From positions 11,995 through 75,994 of the forward strand of contig CAYWXV010000016.1 of NCBI GenBank assembly GCA_964462535.1: a stretch of DNA of 64,000 nt. Direction: 5' to 3'. This stretch comes from CAYWXV01 sp964462535 (GTDB lineage: Bacteria > Bacteroidota > Ignavibacteria > OLB7). Of this stretch, positions 25,700 to 34,467 are shown one piece after another (positions within the stretch are counted from its first letter, which is position 1; every line of letters begins with the position of its first letter). The notes beneath the pieces are model-generated. The model was not told where the DNA came from, ran no database searches, and saw only the letters and a list, made by a program, of their open reading frames with translations. The position numbers and the translations under genes are program-made.

Positions 25700-26707
25700 C
25701 TACTTTCCGAACAGCATTTCAGTGAAGCGGAACGAGAGGGAGACGAATGGATTCACGCCGTACACTGGTCGATGGAGTTGCTCCTCTCCAGGATCTTCTG
25801 TCAAACGGGCTCCTTCCGCATATTTCGAGTTAAGACGCTTCAGCTTCATTGCCACCACTCCTGCGGCCATTGAGATATTCTGATTGTACGTCAGCGAGCC
25901 GCCAAGCATAACCGCGGGGCTACTTACGTCGAGACCCATTCCCGCGGCGACACTCCACGACCAGTCCTTCCATTGATCGACGTTGGCGAACCAGTGAATC
26001 ATGCACATGGGAATGGCCGAGATGGGTGATGGATCCGCTTGTCGTTGAATCGAATATGCATACCCGGTGTCGCGCCTGGCCACATATTCCTTATCGGCGT
26101 TGACCATGATCGCAAAGGCGAACCCGAACGAGATTCTCCACATACCACGCGGCGGCGTCACGAACACAATCGTCCACGCGCGATCCGCGGGCGCGGTTGC
26201 TCTCCGAACGACGACGGTCATTCTTTGCCCTGGTTGTATTCGTGCGGCTCCGGGGAGTCGCTCTCCGCGGCTGGAGCGGGTCGAATCAACGCCCGGCACT
26301 GGATCAAGGGCACTTGTCATCGAGTACGAGGGCGCTGACGCCTCCATCCGCGCAGCCTCCGATCCGCTGACCGAATCACCCGCAGATCGAATGCCACGCG
26401 ATACGTGCGAGAATGTACCCGCGGTCGAGTTGATAGAGCTCAATGCAAGAGGGACGAACGCAATGGTCGGCATTTCGATTCCATCAACACGGACAGAGAC
26501 ACTGTAGACGTCCGATCGACTTGCACCGGCGATATCGAAGACGAGATCCGTTGCCACGTCGATCTCGAGTGTTCGCACAACGGTGGTTCCTTCGCGTTGT
26601 GAGGTCAAGTCTATTTCAACCTCGAATACTTGCGTCGCGCAGGCAATGGCTGCGTGCGAGACCAGGGGGAGGACGACCGATAAGGTAGTCTTGACTACTG
26701 AAGCCAT
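25700..26707 (-). CDS. Exported protein, probable outer-membrane protein
   Basis: 335 residues with an N-terminal hydrophobic export signal (TTLSVVLPLVSHAAIACA). The middle is Ser/Ala/Arg rich and low in complexity (about 110-170). The C-terminal half has alternating-strand character and ends VNPFVSLSFRFTEMLFGK, which resembles a barrel end. No family was recognised. It is divergent from the membrane-protein gene at 27133, with repeat copy 3 in between. Confidence 0.55.
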   Translation of the reverse strand: MASVVKTTLSVVLPLVSHAAIACATQVFEVEIDLTSQREGTTVVRTLEIDVATDLVFDIAGASRSDVYSVSVRVDGIEMPTIAFVPLALSSINSTAGTFSHVSRGIRSAGDSVSGSEAARMEASAPSYSMTSALDPVPGVDSTRSSRGERLPGAARIQPGQRMTVVVRRATAPADRAWTIVFVTPPRGMWRISFGFAFAIMVNADKEYVARRDTGYAYSIQRQADPSPISAIPMCMIHWFANVDQWKDWSWSVAAGMGLDVSSPAVMLGGSLTYNQNISMAAGVVAMKLKRLNSKYAEGARLTEDPGEEQLHRPVYGVNPFVSLSFRFTEMLFGK

Positions 26708-26774
26708 GATTGACCTCCGTAGGGTGGATTATCCCGGACCACGCCGTACGCGCGCGTCGTAGTGCGTGGGTTAC

Positions 26775-26896
26775 GAGGCTGTTGAAAAACGTGCGATCCC
26801 TGCTTTGCGCTCCTCATTGCTCACTAAGGCGTATCTCTGGTGACCCTCATTCGCTCCTTGTCACCCGCCTTCACCTCGCACGATGTGAACAGCCTC
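26775..26896 (+). repeat. Dispersed ~120-bp element with terminal inverted repeats, copy 3
   Basis: The best-preserved ends: it starts GAGGCTGTTGAAAAACGTGCGA and ends TCGCACGATGTGAACAGCCTC. The reverse complement of the right end (GAGGCTGTTCACATCGTGCGA) matches the left end over about 20 bases with small gaps. It lies in the 425-bp non-coding interval 26708-27132 between divergent genes. The rest of that interval (26897-27132) shows no gene or clear motif. Confidence 0.75.
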
Positions 26897-27132
26897 TAGA
26901 TCTCGTTGGTATTCAACAGTCTCTCAGCGGGAGTGATGACGTCTCTTCGGTACCGCTTTCTCCAACATACCGTCCAGCAGATACGGGGTTACCTCAACTG
27001 TCCAATCGCCTTTTGACTGCCAAACCGATACGCACTACATTGCGCCCCGGTGTAACGTCGGCCCGTCAAAATCACTCGCAACAGTCGACACACCACCCGC
27101 ACCCCGACCCCTTTCCCATCAAAATCACAGCC

Positions 27133-27732
27133 ATGAGTCAGGGCAACTCACCCTCGGTCCCGTCGCAACCGAACGAGCGTGCTCGTGCGGACCTGCTTCT
27201 AGCCGATTTGAATCATTTCAGCCAGTCTATGTGGCGAAACGAGGAGGTGGGCGAGAAGCGATTCAACTTCTTCCTGACGCTCGTAACGGCAGTAATGGCG
27301 GGGCTGGTTGCGCTGGAGACGCACGGCGGGGTCATCCATTCCAGGCGGATGATCTATGGGTTAGCTATTCTCTTCCTGTTCATGGTCGGCATTATGACGT
27401 ACCTCCGCATGCTGAAGCGGAACCACGTGACGGACGAGTATCAGAGGACGCTCAAGTCGATTCGAAAGAACTTGAGCGATCTGGCTGCTGACCACCTCGC
27501 CTACCATGTTCCGGTGCGCTCGACACCGTTACCCTGGCTGTTCTCCGGTGGATATGCGGAATCGCTCGCTGTCATGAATGGGTTGCTCCTCGCCGGCTTC
27601 GTCTATATCGTCTGGTGCTCGTCTGTCGGGGTTGCCGCCATTCTAGGTGCAGAGGCGATCGCGTTATTGCTGATCCCCCCGTTCCTTCGACACCGTCGGA
27701 AGACTGCTCACATGCACGACCCGGGGGAATGA
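27133..27732 (+). CDS. Membrane protein with two helix pairs, unknown
   Basis: 199 residues from the ATG at 27133. A polar N-terminus (ADLNHFSQSMWRNEEVGEKR) is followed by two helices (about 46-62 and 73-92), a basic cytoplasmic stretch (LKRNHVTDEYQRTLKSIRKNL), and another two helices (about 145-180). The frame upstream of 27133 is repeat sequence and was excluded. The layout resembles small two-plus-two TM proteins, but I cannot assign a family. The stop overlaps the candidate starts of the Nudix gene. Confidence 0.6.
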   Translation: MSQGNSPSVPSQPNERARADLLLADLNHFSQSMWRNEEVGEKRFNFFLTLVTAVMAGLVALETHGGVIHSRRMIYGLAILFLFMVGIMTYLRMLKRNHVTDEYQRTLKSIRKNLSDLAADHLAYHVPVRSTPLPWLFSGGYAESLAVMNGLLLAGFVYIVWCSSVGVAAILGAEAIALLLIPPFLRHRRKTAHMHDPGE

Positions 27733-27734
27733 TG

Positions 27735-28190
27735 ATGTCGACGTCACAGTACTTCAGAGCCGGTGCCGGTGCGTTGATCATCGACGATGTCGGACGCGTG
27801 CTGGCACTCGAGCGATCGGATATTCCTGGTGCGTGGCAGCTGCCACAAGGTGGGTTGGAGGCGGGTGAGGAACCGGGTGACGCCATCGTACGCGAAATAG
27901 GGGAGGAGACCGGATTGTCCTCAATGGACATCGATCTCATCGAGCGCTATCCCGAACCAGTTGCGTACGAGCTCCCACCAGAGGCGCGTCGCCAAAAGAC
28001 GGGGCGCGGTCAGGTGCAGTATTGGTTTCTCTTTAGACTCAAGAACGTTGATGCCATAGACCTCCAGGAGAGTACCGAGTTCAGACAATGGAAATGGACG
28101 TCGATGCGGGACCTGGTTGATGGTGCAGTCGAATTTCGCCGCCCCGTGTATCGTCATTTGATGGAATACTTCTCAGCCCACCTGATGTAG
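27735..28190 (+). CDS. Nudix hydrolase, RppH-like
   Basis: 151 residues. The Nudix box is intact: GGLEAGEEPGDAIVREIGEETGL fits G-x5-E-x7-RE-x2-EE-x-G. The FRAGAGALIIDDVGRVLALERSD...AWQLPQGG opening and the RGQVQYWFLFRL segment are like RppH/diadenosine-polyphosphate hydrolases, so a role in RNA 5'-pyrophosphate removal or Ap4A hydrolysis is likely. Three consecutive ATGs (27729, 27732, 27735) are possible; the last is best spaced from GGGGG at 27723. The end of the gene lies inside the 55-bp sequence repeated across the assembly gap. Confidence 0.85.
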   Translation: MSTSQYFRAGAGALIIDDVGRVLALERSDIPGAWQLPQGGLEAGEEPGDAIVREIGEETGLSSMDIDLIERYPEPVAYELPPEARRQKTGRGQVQYWFLFRLKNVDAIDLQESTEFRQWKWTSMRDLVDGAVEFRRPVYRHLMEYFSAHLM

Positions 28191-28201
28191 GCATAAGCAT
28201 C

Positions 28202-28301
28202 NNNNNNNNNNNNNNNNNNNNNNNNNNNNNNNNNNNNNNNNNNNNNNNNNNNNNNNNNNNNNNNNNNNNNNNNNNNNNNNNNNNNNNNNNNNNNNNNNNN
28301 N
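28202..28301. other. Assembly gap (100 N), flanked by a 55-bp identical duplication
   Basis: Bases 28147-28201 and 28302-28356 are identical over 55 nt and include the last codons of the Nudix gene. Exactly 100 N between two identical contig ends is what results when a scaffolder fails to merge overlapping contigs. The true sequence probably runs 28201 directly into 28357. Confidence 0.9.
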
Positions 28302-28358
28302 TGTATCGTCATTTGATGGAATACTTCTCAGCCCACCTGATGTAGGCATAAGCATCCC

Positions 28359-29591
28359 ATGAACAGACTCAACATTGGCGTAGTTGGTGGCTCGCTCGCG
28401 GGATGTACCGCCGCCATCCTGCTCCAGCGAGAAGGACATTCAGTGCAGGTGTTCGAGCGCTCGAGAGGCGGGCTGGTTGGCAGGGGTGGCGGAATCGCTA
28501 CCACGGGACAGGTCCTGCAGGCTATGCTCGATCAAGACATCGTCGATCCCGACTTTCCCCATCTCACGGGAAAGGGAATGCCCTTCATTGTCCGCACGCC
28601 GGAGCATGAGCGAACAGGGTATGCACCCCTGGAACTTCCGTTGAATCTGGAGGCCTTCCACTGGGCGACGCTCTGGAACACGCTCCGGAAACGTGTCCCT
28701 GATGAATCGTATCACCAGGGTTCAACGGTGGTGCATGCGGAGACAACCGCTGAACCAACCGGAGTACTTCATTTCGAGGATGGCACGGTCGCCGAATTCG
28801 ATCTGGTGGTGTTCGCGGATGGATACTCGTCCCTTGGTCGCCGACTCCTCTTCCCCGATTCTGAACCGGTCTATCGTGGCTACGTTCTCTGGCGCGGACT
28901 ACTTCCGGAATCGGAAATTGATGACAGCGCACCGTTGGAGGGGATGGTCCCACGCCTTTCCTATGCCAGTCACCAGGGAAATCTTGTCGTCTACTTCGTA
29001 CCGGGTCTGGATGGTTCTACCGAGGTGGGGAGAAGGCTCTTCAATTGGGCGGCATACATTCCTGTCGCTGAGGAGTCGTTGCCACAATTCATGAGAGGGA
29101 AGGACGGAACTGTCCACGCTGGCACAATTCCTCCCGGGCAGATGCGGCTGGAGGAAGAGAATCGGCTGAAGCAACTGATGGTGGAGAACCTTCCGACGTA
29201 TTATGGGGAGATAATCAGCAGAAGCGTTGATACCTACGTGCAGTTGATCTACACTGCCAGCATGCCTGCCTATCATCGAGGGAGAATGTGTCTGATTGGT
29301 GACGCCGGATTCGTGGCGCAGCCATTCACTGGTTCGGGTGTATTCAAGGGGTACAACAACATCAAGGACCTGCTGGTGGCGTTGAAGGAGTATGGCAGCG
29401 TCGACGATGCGCTTGCGCACTGGGGAGCGGATCAGGTTGCGAGGGGCGAGCGATTGTTGAAGCTCGGTATGCAGATGGAGCAAGCCTTCATTTGGAATCC
29501 GCTAGATCTGTCGACTGCTGATGAAGCATCAACCAAGGCGTGGTGGACTGCTGCCGTAACGTATCCGGAAGAGTTCTCACTCGAGAAGTAG
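28359..29591 (+). CDS. FAD-dependent monooxygenase
   Basis: 410 residues. N-terminal Rossmann dinucleotide fold NIGVVGGSLAGCTAAILLQREG (GxGxxG variant), then FERS, and a later FAD motif RMCLIGDAGFVAQPFTGSG (GD...P). This matches class-A flavoprotein aromatic hydroxylases such as 2,6-dihydroxypyridine 3-monooxygenase. It would use NAD(P)H and O2 to hydroxylate a small aromatic or heterocyclic ring; the substrate is unknown. It is followed 11 bp later by a VOC-family gene, which suggests an operon. Confidence 0.85.
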   Translation: MNRLNIGVVGGSLAGCTAAILLQREGHSVQVFERSRGGLVGRGGGIATTGQVLQAMLDQDIVDPDFPHLTGKGMPFIVRTPEHERTGYAPLELPLNLEAFHWATLWNTLRKRVPDESYHQGSTVVHAETTAEPTGVLHFEDGTVAEFDLVVFADGYSSLGRRLLFPDSEPVYRGYVLWRGLLPESEIDDSAPLEGMVPRLSYASHQGNLVVYFVPGLDGSTEVGRRLFNWAAYIPVAEESLPQFMRGKDGTVHAGTIPPGQMRLEEENRLKQLMVENLPTYYGEIISRSVDTYVQLIYTASMPAYHRGRMCLIGDAGFVAQPFTGSGVFKGYNNIKDLLVALKEYGSVDDALAHWGADQVARGERLLKLGMQMEQAFIWNPLDLSTADEASTKAWWTAAVTYPEEFSLEK

Positions 29592-29602
29592 GGTATTCAA
29601 TA

Positions 29603-29983
29603 ATGGACCTGGGCGAATACTATCCCTGTCTGAACGTGGCTGACCTGGCTCGGTCGATTGATTTCTATCGATCGTTGGACTTTAAGATGGTCGAAGACCA
29701 CAGCGCCGATGGCTGGGCTGTCGTTCAGCATAACAACATGGCCCTCTGTCTGTTTCAGGGGCATATCGATCGAAACCTCATCAACTTTCGGGGTGGAGAC
29801 GTCGAGGCGGTACATGCGGAGGCGAAGGCGCGGGGTGTCGAATTCGCCAGCGATGCGGAGCGTCACGACGACGGTTCCTGGAGCGCCGAACTTCGTGACC
29901 CGGATGGGAATGTCATCTTCCTCAACACGTTTCCCTGGGAACGAGAGAAGTATTTACGCGATGGGAAGTTGATCGACTACTGA
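29603..29983 (+). CDS. VOC-family (glyoxalase/bleomycin-resistance fold) protein
   Basis: 126 residues, the size of one VOC unit. CLNVADLARSIDFYRSLDFKMVED is the first betaalphabeta module, and AELRDPDGNVIFLNTF is the second, with the usual DPDGN. The metal-ligand positions look partly occupied, so the activity is open (dioxygenase, isomerase or binding protein). The close spacing to the FAD monooxygenase suggests a joint pathway. Confidence 0.85.
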   Translation: MDLGEYYPCLNVADLARSIDFYRSLDFKMVEDHSADGWAVVQHNNMALCLFQGHIDRNLINFRGGDVEAVHAEAKARGVEFASDAERHDDGSWSAELRDPDGNVIFLNTFPWEREKYLRDGKLIDY

Positions 29984-30431
29984 GCGGCGACGCTGGAGTG
30001 TCGTTCAATGGGAGATGCAATTGCGAAGTCGCGCAATCCACATCTGCTTCTTGTCGCTTGCTCTCCGTTGTTGACATTGAGCCTCCATTTCGCCCACACT
30101 ACTTCTTCGTTGGTTCTGGCAACGAAGGGAGACGACGTTGCCAACCTCCTTCGGGCATAGACGAACGAGCTTGTCGAGCAGGCAGGGTGATAACGTGCGG
30201 TCGATGAGTCGACGAGGATTTGGTCTCGGTCGTCCGGATATTCGACGCCAGCGGAATCGTCCAAGGCAAGTTTGATGCATCGCAGGAAGAACTGGGAATG
30301 TCTTCGTACCGTGACCGGCTTGAGCCGCTATCCACATTCTTGCATAGCGCTCGGGCATATCGTTGACCGTATCGAATCGGGGGAGGGGAATACGGGTTCT
30401 GTCACCATAACGTCAACAATTCAACAGTGCC
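29984..30431. other. 448-bp interval without a supported gene
   Basis: Open frames exist on both strands (for example 29977-30264 on the minus strand), but none has a recognisable domain, signal or good start, and they overlap each other. The interval may hold decayed sequence. No repeat or terminator is clear. Confidence 0.5.
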
Positions 30432-30854
30432 ATGCCGTTGGAATTACACACACCCTCGGACATTCATCCCAGCCTGACCTACAACGACGCCGCGGCGGCC
30501 ATTGACTGGCTGTGCGACGTCTTCGGATTCACCAAGAGAATGGTAGTTCCCGACAGTGATGGAAGAATTGTGCACTCGGAGCTGAGTCTGGGAACCGGCG
30601 TGGTCATGGTCAGCTCGTCGAAGCCCGATCAGAACAGGGTAAGCCCGCAAAACGTGCAAGGGGGTATCGCCCAGGCGTTGAGCGTATACGTCCCCGATCC
30701 CGATGCACACTACCTGAGGTCGGTTGCCGCCGCCGCCAACATTATTCGCCCACTCCGTGATGAAGAACATGGCGCCCGCGGCTACATGGTGGAGGACATC
30801 GAGGGCCACCAATGGTATTTCGGAAATTATCGTCCAGGCGCGTACTGGGAATAA
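30432..30854 (+). CDS. VOC-family protein (PhnB-like)
   Basis: 140 residues. DIHPSLTYNDAAAAIDWLCDVFGFTKRM is the PhnB-like VOC opening, VYVPDPDAHY is in the middle, and GARGYMVEDIEGHQWYFGNYRPG is the end. The fold often forms dimers and binds a divalent metal or a small ligand. It is the second of three VOC genes in 1.7 kb; the three are not close duplicates. Confidence 0.85.
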   Translation: MPLELHTPSDIHPSLTYNDAAAAIDWLCDVFGFTKRMVVPDSDGRIVHSELSLGTGVVMVSSSKPDQNRVSPQNVQGGIAQALSVYVPDPDAHYLRSVAAAANIIRPLRDEEHGARGYMVEDIEGHQWYFGNYRPGAYWE

Positions 30855-30935
30855 CGTGTGGCTGGTTTCCGAACGTACTTGGGATCACAACGCATCAATT
30901 ACAATAGACATCAACACACGAACCGGGAGCAGACC

Positions 30936-31307
30936 ATGCAATTGGGGAATTTCTCCGTTAGTCTTGCGGTCAAGGATATTCAGGCCTCGAAGGATTTCTA
31001 TGAGAAGCTCGGATTCATTGCCACCGGCGGCAACATCGATCAGAAGTGGCTGATATTGACGAATGAAGACGTAGTCATTGGACTCTTCCAGGGCATGTTT
31101 GATAGGAACATGCTCACGTTCAACCCAGGTTGGAACAACAAGGCGGAAAAGCTGGAGCACTTCACAGACGTCCGGGATTTGCAACGTGAACTGAAGGGAC
31201 AAGGGGTGGCACTGATAAGCGAGGCCGACGAGTCAACGACCGGGCCCGCGCACATCATGCTGGTCGATCCGGACGGCAACCCGATCCTGATCGATCAACA
31301 CGTATGA
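30936..31307 (+). CDS. VOC-family protein
   Basis: 123 residues. ATG 30936 was chosen over an upstream in-frame start because GGGAG lies seven to eight bases before it and homology begins with MQLGNFSVSLAVKDIQASKDFYEKLGF. It ends with the typical LVDPDGNPILIDQ. The segment NEDVVIGLFQGMFDRNMLTFNPGW resembles the first VOC gene of the cluster (CLFQGHIDRNLINFRGG), so these two are the closest pair of the trio. Confidence 0.85.
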   Translation: MQLGNFSVSLAVKDIQASKDFYEKLGFIATGGNIDQKWLILTNEDVVIGLFQGMFDRNMLTFNPGWNNKAEKLEHFTDVRDLQRELKGQGVALISEADESTTGPAHIMLVDPDGNPILIDQHV

Positions 31308-31309
31308 TT

Positions 31310-32305
31310 CTAGGAACTGGGGCGCGGGGACTTGGGGCTGGGGGAGATTGAAATCGCTTGCCTGGCCCCGACTCTCCATTGCTGATCGTCGAAACGGCGG
31401 TGCAACGGTATGGCGACATGGCGATCGCGATACGGCTCCAGTTGGCGCATCACGTTGAACCCACCGGCAGTTATGATCCGGTCCGCAATTGGGAAGAGGA
31501 GGGATGCGGGGTACATGTCAACATGCTCCATTCCGTCCGGGGCACCGTGCGGCGAGACGACGACGACACGAGGAGGTGACACGGATGATCCACGTTGAGC
31601 ATCGACCGCCGCGTGACGCGAGTAGCTCACACGTACCAGTTCGCGGATTTCGTCGTTGCTACCCGAGTGGACAATAATCCAAAGGGGACGGGGCCCCTCC
31701 CGAAGCGCGGCAATGATCCTGTTCTCGGCTTCTCCCACGTCAATCGACGGATCCAACAGGTCCAGTGTCTCGATGCTGTTGCTGTTCCTGCGGAGATACG
31801 ATTCGTGGTCCGGTTCGAGTTCTTCCAGGCGGTAGACGCACTGGAAGCGCATGCCAATTCCGTCGGAGCCTGTGGCAGCCGTCGTGGCGCAACGGGATGG
31901 CGGAGGACGGAGAAAGCGGTCAGTCGCTACGGTGATGAGTGGTGCGTAAGCGTTCCAGCGAAGACGTCGGGCAAGGTGCAGAGTGGTTGCGCCGCGGGGG
32001 ATCTCAATCCCTTCCAGTTCCCCAAGTATCCCGGCCGGAAACGTGTCTACGACGACGAGCTCGGGACGAAGGGTATCCAATGCTTCCGTCACCCATGCCC
32101 GCAGTCCATCGCGATCGTGTTCCAGGTGTTCCGGTGGGCGGACCCCACGCATCCGACCGGCCACTCTAGTATCCTCAATCTCCTTGATTGGGGTCAGCAC
32201 GTTGATGCTCTCCTCGGGAATCCCAAGTGTGAGGGCGGCAGCACGTGCGCGCGTCACATGACCCAGTCCGCCACCAAGCGCGTAAAACAGGACACCGCTC
32301 GCCAA
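31310..32305 (-). CDS. GT-B-type glycosyltransferase-like protein
   Basis: 331 residues. The N-terminal GGGLGHVTRARA glycine-rich loop and the C-terminal DRIITAGGFNVMRQLEPYRDRHVAIPLHRRFDDQQWR (sugar-nucleotide-side loop) resemble MurG/UDP-GlcNAc-transferase-like GT-B enzymes. The N-terminal half has weaker conservation. The start is TTG, three bases after the upstream lipoprotein stop. The final Ser/Pro/Arg tail (SISPSPKSPRPSS) looks unlike a fold and may be read-through of non-coding sequence. Confidence 0.65.
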   Translation of the reverse strand: MASGVLFYALGGGLGHVTRARAAALTLGIPEESINVLTPIKEIEDTRVAGRMRGVRPPEHLEHDRDGLRAWVTEALDTLRPELVVVDTFPAGILGELEGIEIPRGATTLHLARRLRWNAYAPLITVATDRFLRPPPSRCATTAATGSDGIGMRFQCVYRLEELEPDHESYLRRNSNSIETLDLLDPSIDVGEAENRIIAALREGPRPLWIIVHSGSNDEIRELVRVSYSRHAAVDAQRGSSVSPPRVVVVSPHGAPDGMEHVDMYPASLLFPIADRIITAGGFNVMRQLEPYRDRHVAIPLHRRFDDQQWRVGARQAISISPSPKSPRPSS

Positions 32306-32308
32306 GGG

Positions 32309-32977
32309 TTACTTCCCCCGCACCATTAGTTCAGCCATGATAATTGCCCGCTCGGTCGGGTGAATCCGGGGCATGAGAATCAGGGCGTAGGCGGCGCTCC
32401 GGATGGACGTATTCGATTCCGCGATCTCCTGTTCCGAACCATCCTTCACCTTGACCTTGTTCCTGTCGGCGTAGAATTTCACCTCCCCCAGCCTTGCCTC
32501 GCTCTCCTCCACGCGGAAATCGTCTCCCTTCGCCTTTATCTCATATGGATTCTGATTCTCTTCGTTGTCGCTGATTTTGATCTTGTCATCCGCGAATTTC
32601 ACCTTCCACAGGAGCTTCCCCTCCGCGGAGCGAAGTTTGAATCCGCCCGAATCGGCCTTCACCTCTGCGACCGCGGCCCCCTCCTCGATCGCGTACTTCC
32701 GCTTTCCATTGTCGCGCATTTCTCCTTTGAGGATCGTGGGACTCCCCTCACCTCCGATTTCGACTTTCACCTTTCGCTCGTTCCACTTGATCTCAACCAG
32801 GCGTTGGTCAGCTCCGTCCTTTACCTTGACGGTGCTTGTCCATTCATTTCCGGCTGGGTCGTTCTTTCCGCTTGATTGCGCAGGGGACGATGCGCTCGGC
32901 CGCTCGGCCTCCTGTTTGGATCCGCAAGCCAGGGTGAGACATGCAAGCAGGACCGCTGTGACGCTACGAATGTTCAT
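32309..32977 (-). CDS. Lipoprotein of unknown function
   Basis: 222 residues. Signal peptide with lipobox LTLAC (Cys18), a short Ser/Ala/Gly linker, then a Lys/Glu-rich beta-like region with repeated K.K/V.V/I.. strands (IKWNERKVKVEIGGEGSP, YAIEEGAAVAEVKADSGGFKLRSAEGKLLWKVKF). The repeat looks like an internal series of antiparallel strands. No known family was recognised. It is predicted to be attached to a membrane by lipid. Confidence 0.65.
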   Translation of the reverse strand: MNIRSVTAVLLACLTLACGSKQEAERPSASSPAQSSGKNDPAGNEWTSTVKVKDGADQRLVEIKWNERKVKVEIGGEGSPTILKGEMRDNGKRKYAIEEGAAVAEVKADSGGFKLRSAEGKLLWKVKFADDKIKISDNEENQNPYEIKAKGDDFRVEESEARLGEVKFYADRNKVKVKDGSEQEIAESNTSIRSAAYALILMPRIHPTERAIIMAELMVRGK

Positions 32978-33012
32978 GGCAGTATCAATGAAGACTCAGG
33001 TGGGAGTTGCAC

Positions 33013-34209
33013 TCAATCATGTGAAAGAGATGGGGTCGGACGCACATCGCACTCGCTGACGAGCTGCAGGTACTGGCGTGCCTCACGCCGCGAATCGAAC
33101 TCATCAACGGCGAGGGCTCGGCAAGCCACGCCGTATTGCCTCAACTCTTCGTCTGTCGCAACGGCTGCCCGATGAAGCGCGTGTCGACACTCGTGTGCAT
33201 CGCCGGGCGCAAAGGTAATCCCATGGACTCCGTCGACAAGGTGATCTCCCATGCCTCCGGCGCGCGACGCCAGCATCGGGATACCGAGCGCTGCTCCCTC
33301 GACGAGAACATTCGGGGTTCCGTCATAGAAGGAGGGGATGGCGATCATGTCAGATGCGGCATACCAGGGGAGGAGATTGAATCGATCAATGAAGGGAAGG
33401 TGCGAGTAGTGAAGTCGCTCCTGGTTCTCGGCGAGAAACGTGGCCGATTCGTCGTCAACGTCACCCACGAACAGGAAGTGGAATCGATCGACAAGTGTCG
33501 TTCTCAGGAGCGATTCAAGTAGAAAGAGAACGCCTTTCTTCCGCTTTATCTGACCAATGACACCGATGACGCGGCGATTTTCGCTCACGTTCTCCCGCCG
33601 CCACACCATCCCCCTCTCGCGATCCACACTTTCGATCTTCCACTCGTCCAGATCAAGGCCGTTGGTAATCCAGGCAACACGAGCTTGTGGAAAGAGGCGC
33701 TCGATCTTCTCCTTCTTCTCTCGGGTTACAACCGCGACGGCCGCCGAAGCATCAATTGCCCTCTGCACGACATCCGATCGTTTTGGGGAGAAGAGTGCGG
33801 CATCGAAATCGTTGCCTCGGAAGAGAGATATCAATGGGACGTTCAACCATCTCGCCAGAACTGGTCCTGCCAGAAGGGGGATCGTGCCACCGAAAGCTAT
33901 AATCGACCCATATCTCCGCTCGAATCTGGATGACTCCAGATAATTCCACAGAAGATTTAATCCGTGTGCCGGATCGTCCCCAAGGGGAAATCCGATGTAC
34001 CGGCCCCCGAGCTTTGGTTCATCATGTAATCCCCTCAAACGGCGCGTGACGTGGAGAACGTCTATATCGGCACCCTCCTTCCGCATGCCGAACACAATCC
34101 GGTCGCACGACTGTGCCATTCCCCCTCGGGCCGGCGGATAGTGCTCGGTTAGGACCAGCCTTGTGAGGGCCGAATCAGGCGTGGGCGACGGAGAAACGAT
34201 GTCTACCAT
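33013..34209 (-). CDS. Glycosyltransferase family 4 protein
   Basis: 398 residues. GT-B features: LVLTEHYPPARGGMAQ at the N-terminus, VVTREKKEKIERLFP, IGVIGQIKRKKGVLFLLESLL, LPWYAASDMIAIPSFYDGTPNVLVEGAALGIPMLASRAGGMGDHLVDG with the conserved Glu of the GT4 nucleotide-sugar site. It retains the donor configuration and probably extends an envelope glycan. ATG 34209 was chosen because the upstream extension to 34443 is not family-like. The 258-bp spacer 34210-34467 shows nothing further. Confidence 0.85.
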   Translation of the reverse strand: MVDIVSPSPTPDSALTRLVLTEHYPPARGGMAQSCDRIVFGMRKEGADIDVLHVTRRLRGLHDEPKLGGRYIGFPLGDDPAHGLNLLWNYLESSRFERRYGSIIAFGGTIPLLAGPVLARWLNVPLISLFRGNDFDAALFSPKRSDVVQRAIDASAAVAVVTREKKEKIERLFPQARVAWITNGLDLDEWKIESVDRERGMVWRRENVSENRRVIGVIGQIKRKKGVLFLLESLLRTTLVDRFHFLFVGDVDDESATFLAENQERLHYSHLPFIDRFNLLPWYAASDMIAIPSFYDGTPNVLVEGAALGIPMLASRAGGMGDHLVDGVHGITFAPGDAHECRHALHRAAVATDEELRQYGVACRALAVDEFDSRREARQYLQLVSECDVRPTPSLSHD

Positions 34210-34467
34210 GGGAGGTTCACGACGATGACGCGTTTGAGCAGCTGGCTCGCTTTGATGGGCACCAGCGGATTGATCCAGATTCCTAAGGCAACAACGATCC
34301 AACCCATGCACAAGGGAATCGAGGGCTTGTGTCAGGAGAAGTCGAGGGACGCGACGGGGATCTGGGGCCTGCGTCCCAGGCGCGACATTGCCCACGACTT
34401 CGGGACACAGTGAAGCCATCAGGCAGCCAGCATGGCCCACCAAGCGGGCGCGAACGATTTTCGCTCC

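Noticed and set aside
30005..30358. 117-residue minus-strand frame between two VOC genes
   Set aside because: Overlaps other open frames, no domain, no plausible start; kept as non-coding interval.
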